A stretch of DNA of 64,000 nt from Deltaproteobacteria bacterium. GTDB lineage: Bacteria; Bdellovibrionota; UBA2394. The first letter of the stretch is position 1; each line of letters opens with the position of its first letter. A program made the position numbers and the translations under genes. Under the pieces are notes generated by a model that saw nothing but the letters and a program-made list of their open reading frames with translations, was not told where the DNA came from and searched no databases. The DNA is taken from positions 1 through 64,000 of the forward strand of contig JAFLCD010000005.1 of the NCBI GenBank assembly GCA_017302715.1. Direction: 5' to 3'. Below, one piece after another: positions 36,509 through 43,770 of the stretch.

Positions 36509-37225
36509 ATGGCACGTGCCTCTACTGCAAAAAAAACAAAGTCTAAAACCAAATCAAAATTAAGCCGAATCGCTAAGAAAAAATCAAAAATGCCTAAGCG
36601 AAAAGCTGCTAAAAAAACAGCCAAGGCAAAAACGAAGTTAAAACCAAAAGTAGCGAAGAAAAAGGCGACTAAATCAAAAGCTCGCCCAGCCGCGAAAAAA
36701 ACGAATCTCGCTAAAAAAACTTCAGCTGCAGTTCCGCTAACGTCCGTTACAGAAACCACACGTATTGGAGCTGGCGATCAAGCTCCCGCATTCAATTTGC
36801 CAGATCAAAACGGACAAAATGTTTCGCTCTCAGATTTCGCGGGAAAAAAAGTCGTCCTTTATTTTTATCCCAAAGACGATACTCCCGGATGTACGAAAGA
36901 GTCCTGCAGCTTTCGTGATAACCTTCCACACTTCGATGCAAAAGAAGCAGTGATTTTAGGAGTGAGTTTTGATGATGCTGATTCTCATCAGAAATTCATT
37001 TCAAAATATGGTTTGAATTTTCATCTTTTAAGCGATCTCAACAAGGAAGTTGCGAAAAAATATGGCGTCTATGTTCAAAAAAATATGTACGGAAATATTT
37101 CGTGGGGAATTGAACGTTCCACCTTTATTATCGATCGTGAAGGTAAAATCATCGCGGCGATTCGAAGAGTGCAAGTCGACGGTCATACCGAAGAAGTCTT
37201 AAGTATTTTAAATACGATTCAATAG
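36509..37225 (+). CDS. PrxQ/Bcp-type peroxiredoxin with N-terminal histone-like basic tail
   Basis: 238 aa. The C-terminal about 155 residues are a complete PrxQ peroxiredoxin (FNLPDQNGQNVSLSDFAGKKVVLYFYPKDDTPGCTKESC), with peroxidatic and resolving cysteines five residues apart (CTKESC), and WGIERSTFIID. It reduces peroxides using thioredoxin. The first 71 residues are unusual: 28 Lys and 4 Arg with no acidic residue, in AKK/TKSK/KAK units like histone H1 or bacterial H1-like tails. This predicts binding to DNA or another polyanion. The ATG at 36509 has GGAG 5 bases upstream; an ATG 15 bases earlier is less likely. Confidence 0.92.
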   Translation: MARASTAKKTKSKTKSKLSRIAKKKSKMPKRKAAKKTAKAKTKLKPKVAKKKATKSKARPAAKKTNLAKKTSAAVPLTSVTETTRIGAGDQAPAFNLPDQNGQNVSLSDFAGKKVVLYFYPKDDTPGCTKESCSFRDNLPHFDAKEAVILGVSFDDADSHQKFISKYGLNFHLLSDLNKEVAKKYGVYVQKNMYGNISWGIERSTFIIDREGKIIAAIRRVQVDGHTEEVLSILNTIQ

Positions 37226-37232
37226 TTTAAAT

Positions 37233-37258
37233 TCTCTGGGGCAGTGATGTCCCAGAGA
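37233..37258. repeat. Perfect inverted repeat containing GATGTCCCA
   Basis: Eight-bp arms TCTCTGGG and CCCAGAGA with a 10-base centre; no T-run follows, so it is not a terminator. It contains the GATGTCCCA 9-mer (37246-37254) shared with two other sigma-54 upstream regions. It lies 53 bp before the -24 element at 37312, so it is a candidate activator site. Confidence 0.45.
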
Positions 37259-37311
37259 TCGCCCTCCCCTAAGTTTAAACACGCATTCTGGCTTTTTAAG
37301 CCTCTTTAAGC

Positions 37312-37327
37312 TGGCACGCTTCTTGCT
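37312..37327 (+). promoter_or_regulatory. Sigma-54 promoter
   Basis: TGGCACGCTTCTTGCT matches the -24/-12 consensus at all but one position (C instead of purine at position 8). The predicted start is about 37338, two bases before the ATG at 37340, so the mRNA would be essentially leaderless. Confidence 0.65.
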
Positions 37328-37339
37328 GTTTAAAGGCCT

Positions 37340-38176
37340 ATGGCGAATCAAACATCATTTTATACAAAGTCGATTAGTTCGTTAATCATCGTAGGAATGC
37401 TCGCTTCGGGTTGCTCTGGCGGCGGCTCAGCTCAAAGTGCAGCTGACGATGCCTATAAAAATTCCGCCATTACGGATTATCAGCCCATAACTCTACCAAC
37501 AACCACAGCGACAACGGCGACATCTTCTGCCGCGACTGAAACTCCCGCGGCCGCCCCAGCTCCCGCATCATCGGATGATGACAGCGGTGGAATTGGCAAA
37601 TCCGCGACTTGGTTTTTAGCAACTGTAGGAATCATGGCCGCAGTTATCTTAGGAGCTTATTTACTTGGAGCTTTCGATAGCAAAGAAGACAAAGAGAAAA
37701 AAGAAAAGGATTCTAAAAAAGATGTCGAGCCAGCTCAACTCGCTCCTAAAAAAGTTGATCCCCAGACTTCACGAGCGAATTTAAAAGATGGTGAAGAATA
37801 TGGAACTTCTGAAGAAATTCAGCAAGCTCCTCAGGTCGCTCCTGCTCCACAAATTCAAGAAAGTTATACTACTGATCCACTCTCAATAAATGTTCACGCC
37901 GAAGATGCATCTACAGTGGTTGAAGTGCCTGCTGCCGCAGCACCTGCTGTAGAGAAAAAATCGGGCGGAATTATTTTTCAAGGAATCGATACGGGAATTC
38001 AACCACAGAAACCTGGTGAACCCATTCGTAATATCTTAAGTGGAAACGAAATCTCAGGTCCTACATATTGCAATGCCGTCACTGAACAGGGCCATGGAGA
38101 TGTCGCTGGAGCCGAAGCCGCGCAAGCCGCAGCTTCTGCCGCCGCCCGACAACTTCCCCCGATCGTAGCACCCTAA
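37340..38176 (+). CDS. Putative lipoprotein with transmembrane segment, unknown function
   Basis: 278 aa, not recognised. The N-terminus SLIIVGMLASGCSGGG looks like a lipoprotein signal with the cysteine at residue 25. A Thr/Ala/Pro/Asp linker is followed by a strong membrane helix (about 88-112, ATWFLATVGIMAAVILGAYLLGAF), then a highly charged Lys/Glu/Asp stretch and a long Pro/Ala/Gln-rich disordered tail ending in Ala-rich AEAAQAAASAAARQ. A lipid anchor plus a downstream helix is unusual and could place the tail back across a membrane. It is preceded by a sigma-54 promoter and lies 77 bases before the next exported protein gene. Confidence 0.7.
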   Translation: MANQTSFYTKSISSLIIVGMLASGCSGGGSAQSAADDAYKNSAITDYQPITLPTTTATTATSSAATETPAAAPAPASSDDDSGGIGKSATWFLATVGIMAAVILGAYLLGAFDSKEDKEKKEKDSKKDVEPAQLAPKKVDPQTSRANLKDGEEYGTSEEIQQAPQVAPAPQIQESYTTDPLSINVHAEDASTVVEVPAAAAPAVEKKSGGIIFQGIDTGIQPQKPGEPIRNILSGNEISGPTYCNAVTEQGHGDVAGAEAAQAAASAAARQLPPIVAP

Positions 38177-38253
38177 AATTAATGCATACAAAGGCGTTTA
38201 AACCCCGTTTAGGCGCCCGTTTTCTAAGTACATTTCTTGCATCATTTAAGACT

Positions 38254-39120
38254 ATGTCGCGTAAGCCTTTAGCTGCATTTGTCGTGGGAGTTTTAGTCTC
38301 CTCGTCTAGCTTTGCGCTCGTACCCGCGAATCTCTCCAAAAAAATAAACGACTGCGTAAAAGAGAGATCCGAAAATCTCGGCATGAGAGACTTTCATGAT
38401 ATTTGGTCTGCCGCCATTTTAGATAAAGGTGCGACGGCGATGACATCGTTCGCGGCAAAATTAGCTCGAGATATCGTGGGCACTCCTCCCGAAGCTTCTG
38501 TCTCTAAAGGAAAAGATGGAGAAGAAATTTACTCAATTGGCATTTATCCCATGCATACGAATTTAAAAGATGAAGAAAAAAAACAAATCGTCGAACAAAT
38601 CTGCGCGACTTATTATCCGCATATGAGCGGGGGATCTCAAAACCTCTGCTCAAAAGCTTTCGATGGTCGAATGAAACTTTGGAGAGAGTTCATTGCTAAA
38701 AATCAGTACGCCATTAATCAAATGAGCGAAAGAATTTTAAAAGGCGATCACGACTGGCAGCAAATTACGAGCGGAGTTCATTTATCAGGAGCTGAACAAG
38801 GCACGCCAACGGATACTTTGTTTAGATATGGATGGACTGCAAGAATTGGTGGAATGAATTTGATGCTTTCGCCCAATCTTTATAAGCGAAATCTTTTATC
38901 TGGAAGCAAACCTGCAGGATACACCGTGAAAATTACTTTAGAGGGAACAAACCAAGGTGAAACATTCGCGATTTTGCCCGCACCTGATGGATCTTTTAAT
39001 TTTGAAAATCCTATTTTTTATTCTTCGGGTGGAGTGAGCGCGAGAGATTATAATTGTCATATGAAAGAAGTTTATAAATTAGAAGAACTCACCACAGCTG
39101 ACGGCAAGAAACTCTGCTAA
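38254..39120 (+). CDS. Exported protein of unknown function (about 288 aa)
   Basis: Not recognised. The start chosen is the ATG at 38254, giving a signal peptide MSRKPLAAFVVGVLVSSSSFA. The frame extends to an ATG at 38182 with 24 extra residues that do not look like part of the signal. The mature protein has six or more cysteines (INDCVKERS, EQICATYYPH, NLCSKAF, YNCHMKE, terminal KKLC), which suggests disulfides, and an Asn/Gly-rich C-terminal beta region. It lies 77 bases behind the lipoprotein gene on the same strand, possibly the same transcript. Confidence 0.68.
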   Translation: MSRKPLAAFVVGVLVSSSSFALVPANLSKKINDCVKERSENLGMRDFHDIWSAAILDKGATAMTSFAAKLARDIVGTPPEASVSKGKDGEEIYSIGIYPMHTNLKDEEKKQIVEQICATYYPHMSGGSQNLCSKAFDGRMKLWREFIAKNQYAINQMSERILKGDHDWQQITSGVHLSGAEQGTPTDTLFRYGWTARIGGMNLMLSPNLYKRNLLSGSKPAGYTVKITLEGTNQGETFAILPAPDGSFNFENPIFYSSGGVSARDYNCHMKEVYKLEELTTADGKKLC

Positions 39121-39224
39121 TCGCAAATCGCGAGCGTCAATCAAAAAATTTTTTCCTCACAATTCGAATTCATTGACTCTTTTTTTTGAAGAGCTATTTT
39201 GGCTTTGGATTAAGGGTTCATCTA

Positions 39225-40628
39225 TTGAAGTTAAAAAAATTCACAGCGTGGGGAGCTCTGTTTTATTTTCTCGCAATTACTTTTGCGCATGCTGATGATC
39301 GTTCATCGACTTCTCTAACCGACTGGCAAGTTGAACTTCAAAAAAATTCTCTCAACTGGATGCTTTCAAATATTTCTGCTTTCGGAACAATTCCCGGTTC
39401 TGTGATGGCGTCGGATTCGACTCAGAATCCTGACTATAGATTTCATTGGAAGCGAGACGCGGCCCTCACTATGGATGTCGTAGTTTCGCTCTACGAAAAC
39501 GAGAAAGATCCTGCGAAGAAAGAATTTTATTACAATAAAATTTGGGATTACGCGCGACTCTCTCGAAAGCTTCAACTCACTCACGCTCGGGGGGGTTTGG
39601 GTGAGCCCAAATTTAATTCAGACGGCACAAGTTTTGATGCTGATTGGGGACGACCGCAAAATGATGGGCCGGCTTTAGAAGCTACAGTGCTCATTCGCTT
39701 TGCAAAAATTTTAATGCGAGAGCGAAAATCTCCAGTTTTGATTCAGGAGCTTTACGACAGCAAACTTCCGACTAATTCTGTGATCAAAGAAAATTTAGAA
39801 TATATCGGCCGTGAATGGTCGGCAGATTCTTTTGATCTTTGGGAAGAGGTCATGGCCTCTCGACATTTTTATACTCAGATGGCAATGCGCCGCGCGTTAG
39901 CAGATGGGGCCGATCTTGCATCGATTATGGGAGATCGCGCCGCTTCACAATGGTACAAAATAAAAGTCGCTCATCTTGACGAAGAGATTAATCGACACTG
40001 GGATCAGACGCGAAAAATTATTTTACCCACCATGGAAGCTCGCAGTGTTAAGCGCGCTAGTGGAATTGATATCGCTATTATTTTAGGAGTGCTTCACAGC
40101 TATCGCGGCGATAAATTTTTTGCAGCGAGCGACGATCGAGTTCTCTCGACAGCTTACGAAACTGAGAAAGCTTTTAAAGATTTATATCCGCTCAACAAAG
40201 GTCGCGAAAATGGGATAGGTATCGGTCGATATCCTGAGGATATTTACTTTGGTGGTCATCCGTGGATTCTTGCAAGCAATGCATTTTCAGAACTTTATTA
40301 TCTCGTGATTCAAGATTGGAAGAGAAAATCCAAAATCGATTGCACTGAGAATAATTTAAATTTTCTAAAATCTCTTTTGTCAGTAGCCGATGCGCAAAAT
40401 TTAAAAGCGGGAATGGTAATTTCTTCGTCTGATGTTTTGTTTACTCAAATCATCAGCGCGCTTTTAAAAAAGGCTGATGGCTATTTAAAAATCGCATACG
40501 AATTTCAAAATCCCGATAAGTCTTTGCCCGAACAAATCGATAAAGTTTCTGGTCAGCCCGTCTGGAAAGGTAATCTTACCTGGAGTTGTGCAAGTGTGCT
40601 TACCGCATTATCCGCTCGCAAAATATAA
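39225..40628 (+). CDS. Exported GH15 glucoamylase
   Basis: 467-aa glycoside hydrolase family 15 enzyme that releases glucose from the non-reducing ends of starch or glycogen-like glucans. It resembles fungal glucoamylases: YRFHWKRDAALTM, DLWEEVMASRHFYTQMAMRRAL (general acid Glu207), RYPEDIYFGGHPWILA and LPEQIDKVSGQPVWKGNLTWS (general base Glu436). The start is TTG at 39225, with TAAGGG 9 bases upstream. This gives a clean signal peptide (MKLKKFTAWGALFYFLAITF, cleaved after AHA). A TTG at 39186 would add 13 residues of no clear use. The enzyme acts in the periplasm or outside, useful for prey or environmental glucans. Confidence 0.9.
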   Translation: MKLKKFTAWGALFYFLAITFAHADDRSSTSLTDWQVELQKNSLNWMLSNISAFGTIPGSVMASDSTQNPDYRFHWKRDAALTMDVVVSLYENEKDPAKKEFYYNKIWDYARLSRKLQLTHARGGLGEPKFNSDGTSFDADWGRPQNDGPALEATVLIRFAKILMRERKSPVLIQELYDSKLPTNSVIKENLEYIGREWSADSFDLWEEVMASRHFYTQMAMRRALADGADLASIMGDRAASQWYKIKVAHLDEEINRHWDQTRKIILPTMEARSVKRASGIDIAIILGVLHSYRGDKFFAASDDRVLSTAYETEKAFKDLYPLNKGRENGIGIGRYPEDIYFGGHPWILASNAFSELYYLVIQDWKRKSKIDCTENNLNFLKSLLSVADAQNLKAGMVISSSDVLFTQIISALLKKADGYLKIAYEFQNPDKSLPEQIDKVSGQPVWKGNLTWSCASVLTALSARKI

Positions 40629-40676
40629 TAAATAAAAGTTAAGAAAACTTTGTGATCTGATAAATCTCAAAGCTCA

Positions 40677-41291
40677 ATGCCAGATCAGAGTTTTCATTGG
40701 GTCGCGTTTTTAACTTTTGTCCTCGTGCAGTCTTCAACTCCCGGTCCGAACGTTATCATGCTCGCTGGTTCGGGTAGCAGTTGGGGATTTAAAAAAACAA
40801 TTCCTCATTTAGCAGGTGTCTGCGTTGGATTTCCAATCATGGTCTTGCTGGTTCAGCTTGGTGCCGGAGAAGTTTTTCTCAAATGGCCCTGGCTCTATTC
40901 GCTACTTACGATCCTTTCACTTTTGTATGTGCTCTGGCTTGCGCTTCGAATTTTTGAAACGGGATTCAGAGGAAAAGTTGAAATCACTCGCAGTAAGCGC
41001 CCGATGAGTTTTTTAGAAGCCGCTCTTTTTCAATGGGTCAACGGCAAGGCCTGGCAAATCGTCATCATGACCGCCACGCTTTATCCTTCCAATCATCTTC
41101 ACATGAAGATCTTGCAGGCACTTAGTTTTTTAATTGCTCTCATTATTACAGGCAGTCTTTGGATCGAATTAGGAAAAAGAATCGCACGCTATCTTCAGCG
41201 CCCACTCTTTAGAAAAATATATTATTCCACTTTGGCAACGGCGCTTTTACTTTCAACCTGGCCGCGGGGAATACAGCAGCTCTTAAATTGA
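40677..41291 (+). CDS. LysE/RhtB family amino-acid exporter
   Basis: 204-aa inner-membrane protein with about six transmembrane helices. The N-terminal hallmark VLVQSSTPGPNVIMLAGSG (TPGPN motif) and LEAALFQWVNGKAWQIVIM (FQWVNGKAW) place it in the LysE/RhtB family of amino-acid exporters. The substrate is unknown, though lysine catabolism genes are in the same window. It stands alone before the tRNA-Arg region. Confidence 0.88.
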   Translation: MPDQSFHWVAFLTFVLVQSSTPGPNVIMLAGSGSSWGFKKTIPHLAGVCVGFPIMVLLVQLGAGEVFLKWPWLYSLLTILSLLYVLWLALRIFETGFRGKVEITRSKRPMSFLEAALFQWVNGKAWQIVIMTATLYPSNHLHMKILQALSFLIALIITGSLWIELGKRIARYLQRPLFRKIYYSTLATALLLSTWPRGIQQLLN

Positions 41292-41309
41292 GGGAAAAAA
41301 CGCGCACCC

Positions 41310-41329
41310 CTGAATGCGAAAGCATTCAG
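41310..41329. repeat. Hairpin downstream of tRNA-Arg
   Basis: CTGAATGC/GCATTCAG, 8-bp perfect stem with a GAAA tetraloop. It lies 136 bases downstream of tRNA-Arg in transcription direction. A similar hairpin (CTGAATCGC/GCGATTCAG) lies after tRNA-Leu at 57132-57154. The remaining 136 bases between contain no supportable gene. Confidence 0.6.
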
Positions 41330-41465
41330 CTGGTTACGTGAGTCGTTGCGTGAAGGTGAAATTTTTTTCTCAGACGAGGAAGACCGTAGCGGAGTGGTTG
41401 AGCTGGCCTATGAGGGCCGCGAAACCCGAGCAACGGAAGCTGACGATGGATGAGAGAAAAAGAAA

Positions 41466-41539
41466 CGCACCCGGAGCGATTCGAACGCCCGACCCCATGC
41501 TTCGTAGGCATGTGCTCTATCCAGCTGAGCTACGGGTGC
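41466..41539 (-). tRNA. tRNA-Arg (anticodon ACG)
   Basis: 74 nt without encoded CCA. Acceptor GCACCCG/CGGGTGC, D-arm GCTCAGCTGGATAGAGC, anticodon stem CATGC/GCATG around CTACGAA (ACG, first base expected to be inosine), T-arm GGCGTTCGAATCGCTC. Reads CGU/CGC/CGA arginine codons. Confidence 0.96.
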
Positions 41540-41587
41540 ATGTCTGAAGACAGCAGAATATCCTATTGATGGTGAGTTTTCGTCAAA

Positions 41588-41740
41588 TTACTTCTTCGAT
41601 TTTCGCGAGTAGAGAAGCACTAAAACCAATAAAAAGACGACAAAGAAAGCCCCAATTGGAAGAGCGAGGCTATAGTTGATATCTCCATCGGAGCTAAAGC
41701 CCTTTTGAATTCCCATAGCCTTGTCGCGCTGTGAAGCCAT
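41588..41740 (-). CDS. Small single-pass membrane protein (50 aa)
   Basis: 50 codons starting MASQRDKAMG. A polar N-terminal half (about 1-23) precedes a single strong membrane helix (about 26-43, LALPIGAFFVVFLLVLVLL) and a basic tail YSRKSKK. The positive-inside rule predicts the tail in the cytoplasm and the N-terminus outside. A possible -10 GATAAT ends 6 bases before the ATG, suggesting a leaderless mRNA; no ribosome site. No family recognised, but the hydrophobic/basic pattern is convincing for a real small protein. Confidence 0.6.
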   Translation of the reverse strand: MASQRDKAMGIQKGFSSDGDINYSLALPIGAFFVVFLLVLVLLYSRKSKK

Positions 41741-41840
41741 TTGGACATTATCTCACGCTCTTCAGAAGCTAGACAGCCCCCTAAATTGCCGTCTACCATG
41801 CCAAGAATTAGCGAAGCAAAGCGAGGCCAAGTTTGCGTTT

Positions 41841-41880
41841 GAAGGCAATCGCCACAGCGTGCGATTGCCGCTACTAGTAG
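41841..41880. repeat. Hairpin-plus-palindrome repeat upstream of tRNA-Ser(CGA)
   Basis: Inverted repeat GGCAATCGC/GCGATTGCC with an 8-base loop, followed by the perfect palindrome CTACTAGTAG. A near-identical unit lies at 45648-45688 before tRNA-Ser(GGA). There is no T-run, so it is not a standard terminator. Confidence 0.7.
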
Positions 41881-41918
41881 GCTCGTAAATTGCGAAGGCG
41901 TATGCCGAGCCAACATTA

Positions 41919-42008
41919 GGAAAGGTGGGTGAGTGGCTGAAACCGCTAGTCTCGAAAACTAGTATGGGGGCAACTCCATCGAGGGTTCAAATCCCTCCCT
42001 TTCCGCCA
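41919..42008 (+). tRNA. tRNA-Ser (anticodon CGA)
   Basis: 90 nt with encoded CCA. Acceptor GGAAAGG/CCTTTCC, anticodon stem CTAGT/ACTAG around CTCGAAA (anticodon CGA), long variable arm TATGGGGGCAACTCCATC, T-arm GGTTCAAATCC. Reads UCG. Confidence 0.95.
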
Positions 42009-42018
42009 GTTTAGAAAT

Positions 42019-42987
42019 ATGAAACACACTCCCCGAGAAATTCAGTTTGTTCATTTAAAGACGGCGACCTTGCCATATTTTTCGGCGGCAGTTTCGAATT
42101 CTTCGGCGCCTCAAATTTCTTTTTTGGTTCCTGCAAAAGGAAGCGCAGAAATTCTTACCGAAACGATTGAGCAAATTCATCAATATCTGAGCAAAAATTT
42201 TTCAGAATCATTTGAAATTATTTTAATTCCAAATCCGCTCGCGATTAATTCGAATCAACCGCTCTCAGAAGAAAACGCTGAACTTCTTAAAGTTGCGTGC
42301 GAACTCAAAACAAGATTTAAGGAACTTCGAATTATTCCGCACGAATTTCCTCGAGGAAAATCCGCAGCGCTCAAGACAGGCTTTATGGCCTCTCGAGGAA
42401 AATGGATTTTTACTACGGATAATGATCTTCCGTTTGATTTGAGTTTTTTTGATCAGGCTGCCGTGCATTTAAAAAGCGGCGCAGATTTTGTAATCGGAAA
42501 TCGAAGGCGATCCGATAGCAAAACGATTGTGCCAACCGGAATGTTTATTCGCTATGTGCGACGTTATTTTTTAAGTCGGTGTTTTAGTTTTGCCGTGCGC
42601 ACCTTGATACCGATTATTAAAGTGGCCGACACTCAAGCGGGAATCAAAGCGATGACTCGAGAATTTGCAGAACTTGCGTTTCGTTTGCAAACTTGCCCAG
42701 GATTTTATGGTGATCTCGAGCTTTTATTAGCTGCGCTTCAGAATAATAAAAAAGTTTCGGATTTGCCCGTGATTTTGACGGTGGACGATAACAAAAGCTC
42801 CGTCAATTTTCGTAAAGAATTGAGCCTTGCACTTTATTGGATTTTTAAAATTTCAAAACGCAATTCAGAGGGGCTTTACAGAGAAGCATCTGCTTTAAAT
42901 TCAGAATCTTATGCAGGCGATTTAATTGAGATTATTACTTCTGAGGCTGAGTTTCCCAGTAATCTTGTTCAATCGCGAGGCCTTTAG
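42019..42987 (+). CDS. Glycosyltransferase family 2 (polyprenyl-phosphate sugar transferase-like)
   Basis: 322-aa GT-A fold transferase resembling dolichyl- or undecaprenyl-phosphate mannose/glucose synthases. ISFLVPAKGSAEILTETIEQIHQYL starts the nucleotide-binding domain. PRGKSAALKTGFMASRGKWIFTTDNDLPFD provides the acidic metal site (DND), and RRYFLSRCFSFAVRTLIPI..DTQAGIKAMTRE is the characteristic acceptor region. It most likely loads a sugar onto a lipid carrier at the inner face of the cytoplasmic membrane. It directly precedes a ChbG-like deacetylase (no gap), and a GT39 transferase converges from the other side. Confidence 0.87.
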   Translation: MKHTPREIQFVHLKTATLPYFSAAVSNSSAPQISFLVPAKGSAEILTETIEQIHQYLSKNFSESFEIILIPNPLAINSNQPLSEENAELLKVACELKTRFKELRIIPHEFPRGKSAALKTGFMASRGKWIFTTDNDLPFDLSFFDQAAVHLKSGADFVIGNRRRSDSKTIVPTGMFIRYVRRYFLSRCFSFAVRTLIPIIKVADTQAGIKAMTREFAELAFRLQTCPGFYGDLELLLAALQNNKKVSDLPVILTVDDNKSSVNFRKELSLALYWIFKISKRNSEGLYREASALNSESYAGDLIEIITSEAEFPSNLVQSRGL

Positions 42988-43770
42988 TTGTCTCCGATTT
43001 TAGATTTCAAAAGTTTTTGCATAGCGGCTGATGACTGGGGATTTTCTCCCGCGGTGAATCGTGGAATTTTGGAACTTTGTGAACTCGGAGTGATTCGAAA
43101 AGTTTCATTGATGGCGACCGAGCCCTTTTTAAAAAATCAATTGGATGAACTTTTAAAGCTCAAAGATGTTTCGCTCGGACTTCATTTTAATCTGACTTAT
43201 TCTGAAAATTCTCACCGCGAAAAATTATTTAAATTTTCTTCGCCGGGGGATCTTCTAAAATTGTGGGTTTTTTCTTCGAGCAAAACAAAGCAGAAATTAA
43301 AAGAATGGGTACGAGCTGAAGCAGAATCCCAGCTTTCTCTTCTTCAAGCGGCTAATGTGCCGCTTCGACATTTTGACGGGCATCATCATATTCATATCGT
43401 TCCAGGTTTGTTTGATGTGATTTCAGATATTTTGAAAAAATATCAAATCCAAGAGGTGCGAGTGCCTTACGATCCCCAACTTTGGCTGAGTTCAAAAATG
43501 CCGATTAATTTTTTTTCGAAAAATCTAGCTGCCTCCAAAAACTTAAAGGACTTTCAAGCCAATTCACGCTTTAGATATCCTTCAGCTTCGATTTTTGAAT
43601 CTTCTCAGAAATTGGGGAAATATTTATTGGCTTCTAAGGGCGCTGAAGTTCTGACTCACCCTGCTTCTGAAGATGATTTTCAAAAATATGGCATTCAAGA
43701 CCCTATTTCTTATAGCCGTGTTTTAGAATACCGCGCTTTAAAAGAGCTTGCGACTAGCTGGGATTTCTAA
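42988..43770 (+). CDS. ChbG/HpnK (YdjC) family carbohydrate deacetylase
   Basis: 260-aa deacetylase-like protein of the YdjC superfamily. It shows the metal-binding and catalytic segments IAADDWGFSPAVNRGI (Asp-Asp), LGLHFNLT (His) and RHFDGHHHIHIVPGLF (His cluster), and a C-terminal THPA. It starts at a TTG immediately after the upstream stop (TAG-TTG), so it is translationally coupled to the GT2 gene. The pair suggests deacetylation of a lipid-linked sugar. It overlaps the convergent GT39 gene by 17 bases. Confidence 0.87.
   Translation: MSPILDFKSFCIAADDWGFSPAVNRGILELCELGVIRKVSLMATEPFLKNQLDELLKLKDVSLGLHFNLTYSENSHREKLFKFSSPGDLLKLWVFSSSKTKQKLKEWVRAEAESQLSLLQAANVPLRHFDGHHHIHIVPGLFDVISDILKKYQIQEVRVPYDPQLWLSSKMPINFFSKNLAASKNLKDFQANSRFRYPSASIFESSQKLGKYLLASKGAEVLTHPASEDDFQKYGIQDPISYSRVLEYRALKELATSWDF

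Noticed and set aside
36403-36759. Phe/Ala-rich antisense frame opposite the basic tail of the peroxiredoxin
   Set aside because: It is the mirror of the Lys-rich repeat codons (AAA/GCT) and overlaps both real divergent genes.
41314-41547. Open frame covering tRNA-Arg with GAIRTPDP-type ending
   Set aside because: It runs antisense across the whole tRNA-Arg gene; such translations are a known artefact over tRNA genes.
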